The position numbers and the translations under genes are program-made. From Pyrenophora tritici-repentis (taxonomy: Eukaryota; Ascomycota; Dothideomycetes; Pleosporales; Pleosporaceae), in contig NC_089391.1 of NCBI RefSeq assembly GCF_003171515.1, positions 868,001 through 932,000 on the forward strand: a DNA stretch of 64,000 nucleotides, in the 5' to 3' direction. This document shows positions 63,048-64,000 of this stretch, piece after piece. The notes below the pieces were generated by a model. The model saw only the letters and a program-made list of their open reading frames with translations, was not told the DNA's origin and made no database searches. Every line of letters begins with the position of its first letter. The stretch's first letter is position 1.

Positions 63048-64000
63048 ATGGTCATCCAACTACAGGAACTTGGCGTTGTTGGGTTGAATCGGAACGATCC
63101 AATGCGTCTTTACGCTACTGCCATGTCGCGGAAACCAAGCAGGGAGCAGGATTGCATTTACGTGATCCAGCAGATCTTTGATCTACGTTTAGGCGAAACA
63201 AATCCCTGCAATAAGCGTACCTCGTATGCTCCGGAGCAACTAGAGGATGAGCTGGGCGAAGCATTGATGCGGGACAGGCCTGTGATGAGTCAAAATTTCG
63301 TGCACACCAGTGCCACACTATCAATCGGTAAACGATGGCGACTGTCTATTCACCTCGAAAACCCTACAATGCCTTTCGATTACGATACCCCTGGTCATAT
63401 TCCCTTTATCAACCTCGATGTAAGCTTAGCACAAGACAAGCGGGTGATATTCTTTGCGGGTGGTTCGGAGGAAGCGTATGCGATTTTGCTGCATTACAAC
63501 AGACTTGGCAATCTAGAAGTCTCAACCCCTCAAACTTCCAACCAACAAAGCAACCAATAGTGATTATACAGCTCGACGCCTGGTCAGAACTGTTCATGCG
63601 CATTCCGGTGTGGCAAATCCCGTCTGCCGGGCCTGGCGTGGCAGCAGATGAGGCCTTGTCTCTACAAACTGCAAAACTCATCGTGGAGTACATAGATCCA
63701 GCTGCAAATCTTGACTGCGACGACCACAGATGTTTGAAGGTACTGCGCCTTAGGGAACACCAAAGCGCAAAGAATGGATGCCATGTGGGCATCATGCTGT
63801 TCCGCAGCGTACATAAGCCGCTGGACATCTGGAGACGAGTTGGAATCTGCGCATGGCTTGGACTTTTCTCTGGTAACTACGGACCTCCGGTAGATTTGTC
63901 AGGCCAACTTGCCATTACCTCATCACAAGATGTGCATGGGAAGATGCCACTCACTCCAGCGTTCAGGGAAGTCATTCCGAAGGTAGACGTCGTCGTATTC
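63048..64000 (+). pseudogene. C-terminal part of a HET-type protein, partial and frameshifted
   Basis: From ATG 63048 the frame reads LQELGVVGLNRNDPMRLYAT and SRKPSREQDCIYVIQQIFDLRLG, the pattern that follows the HET domain in many fungal heterokaryon-incompatibility proteins. The frame ends at 63560. A +2 frame takes over around 63470-63490 (DFAALQQTWQSR ... IVIIQLDAWSELFMRIPVWQ) and stays open to the end of the window. So there is either a small indel or an unrecognised intron, and the 3' end lies outside. No HET domain is found upstream, so it is probably a fragment. Confidence in the family is moderate. Confidence 0.5.

Noticed and set aside
1..64000. CRISPR arrays, bacterial-type operons or ribosome-binding sites
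   Set aside because: Introns, LTR retrotransposons and HET genes show a fungal nuclear sequence, and no regularly spaced identical repeats with unique spacers were seen.

Overview
The window looks like a repeat-rich accessory region of a filamentous ascomycete, most likely a Dothideomycete of the order Pleosporales. The evidence is short (45-70 bp) spliceosomal introns, HET-domain and ankyrin genes, small cysteine-rich secreted proteins, pogo/Fot1, hAT, Copia and Gypsy elements, and many nonsense codons that are TGG or CAG changed to TAG. That is the CpA-to-TpA signature of repeat-induced point mutation (RIP). The species cannot be fixed from the sequence alone.

Layout. 1-9.3 kb: an F-box/ankyrin pseudogene, two old pogo-type transposase relics and one better-preserved pogo element with exact TA target duplications. 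9.3-14.2 kb: a second pogo element, then a HET-ankyrin gene whose 3' end is cut by a solo LTR with a perfect 5-bp duplication. 15.5-19.2 kb: a 3.4-kb IS630/mariner-type element with about 95-bp inverted repeats. It carries an intact DD34E transposase and a second, convergent gene, and is nested in a solo LTR. 19.5-27.6 kb: a three-exon secreted pre-pro protein of ToxA-like architecture, an intact Copia retrotransposon with identical LTRs, and a 12-cysteine secreted protein. 27.8-31.5 kb: a NAPE-PLD-like metallo-beta-lactamase gene split in frame by a third pogo element and also carrying RIP-like stops.

32.3-39.4 kb: a degenerate hAT relic into which a 5.9-kb hAT element has inserted. Within its matching ends this element holds a divergent but structurally complete histone H3 gene, a divergently transcribed acidic-tailed protein of unknown function, and a three-or-more-exon hAT transposase. 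Introns in all three genes share a TTATCACA motif, usually doubled. This transposon-borne histone module is the most unusual thing in the window.

40-45 kb: a broken PD-(D/E)XK nuclease-like pseudogene, an unknown two-exon gene and a 0.7-kb element with about 210-bp inverted repeats. 45.1-51.9 kb: an intact Ty3/Gypsy chromovirus with identical LTRs, a consensus -1 frameshift heptamer between gag and pol, and an extra antisense gene encoding a Zn2Cys6 cluster plus coiled coil. 52-56 kb: solo LTRs and a hAT transposase broken by one extra base. 56.5-64 kb: calmer sequence with a 6-cysteine secreted protein, a divergent pair of paralogous multi-pass membrane proteins, another solo LTR and the broken C-terminal part of a HET-type protein running off the window end.

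Host genes are few. Most of the window is layered transposable elements, with young intact copies (Copia, Gypsy, IS630-type) among RIP-damaged old ones.
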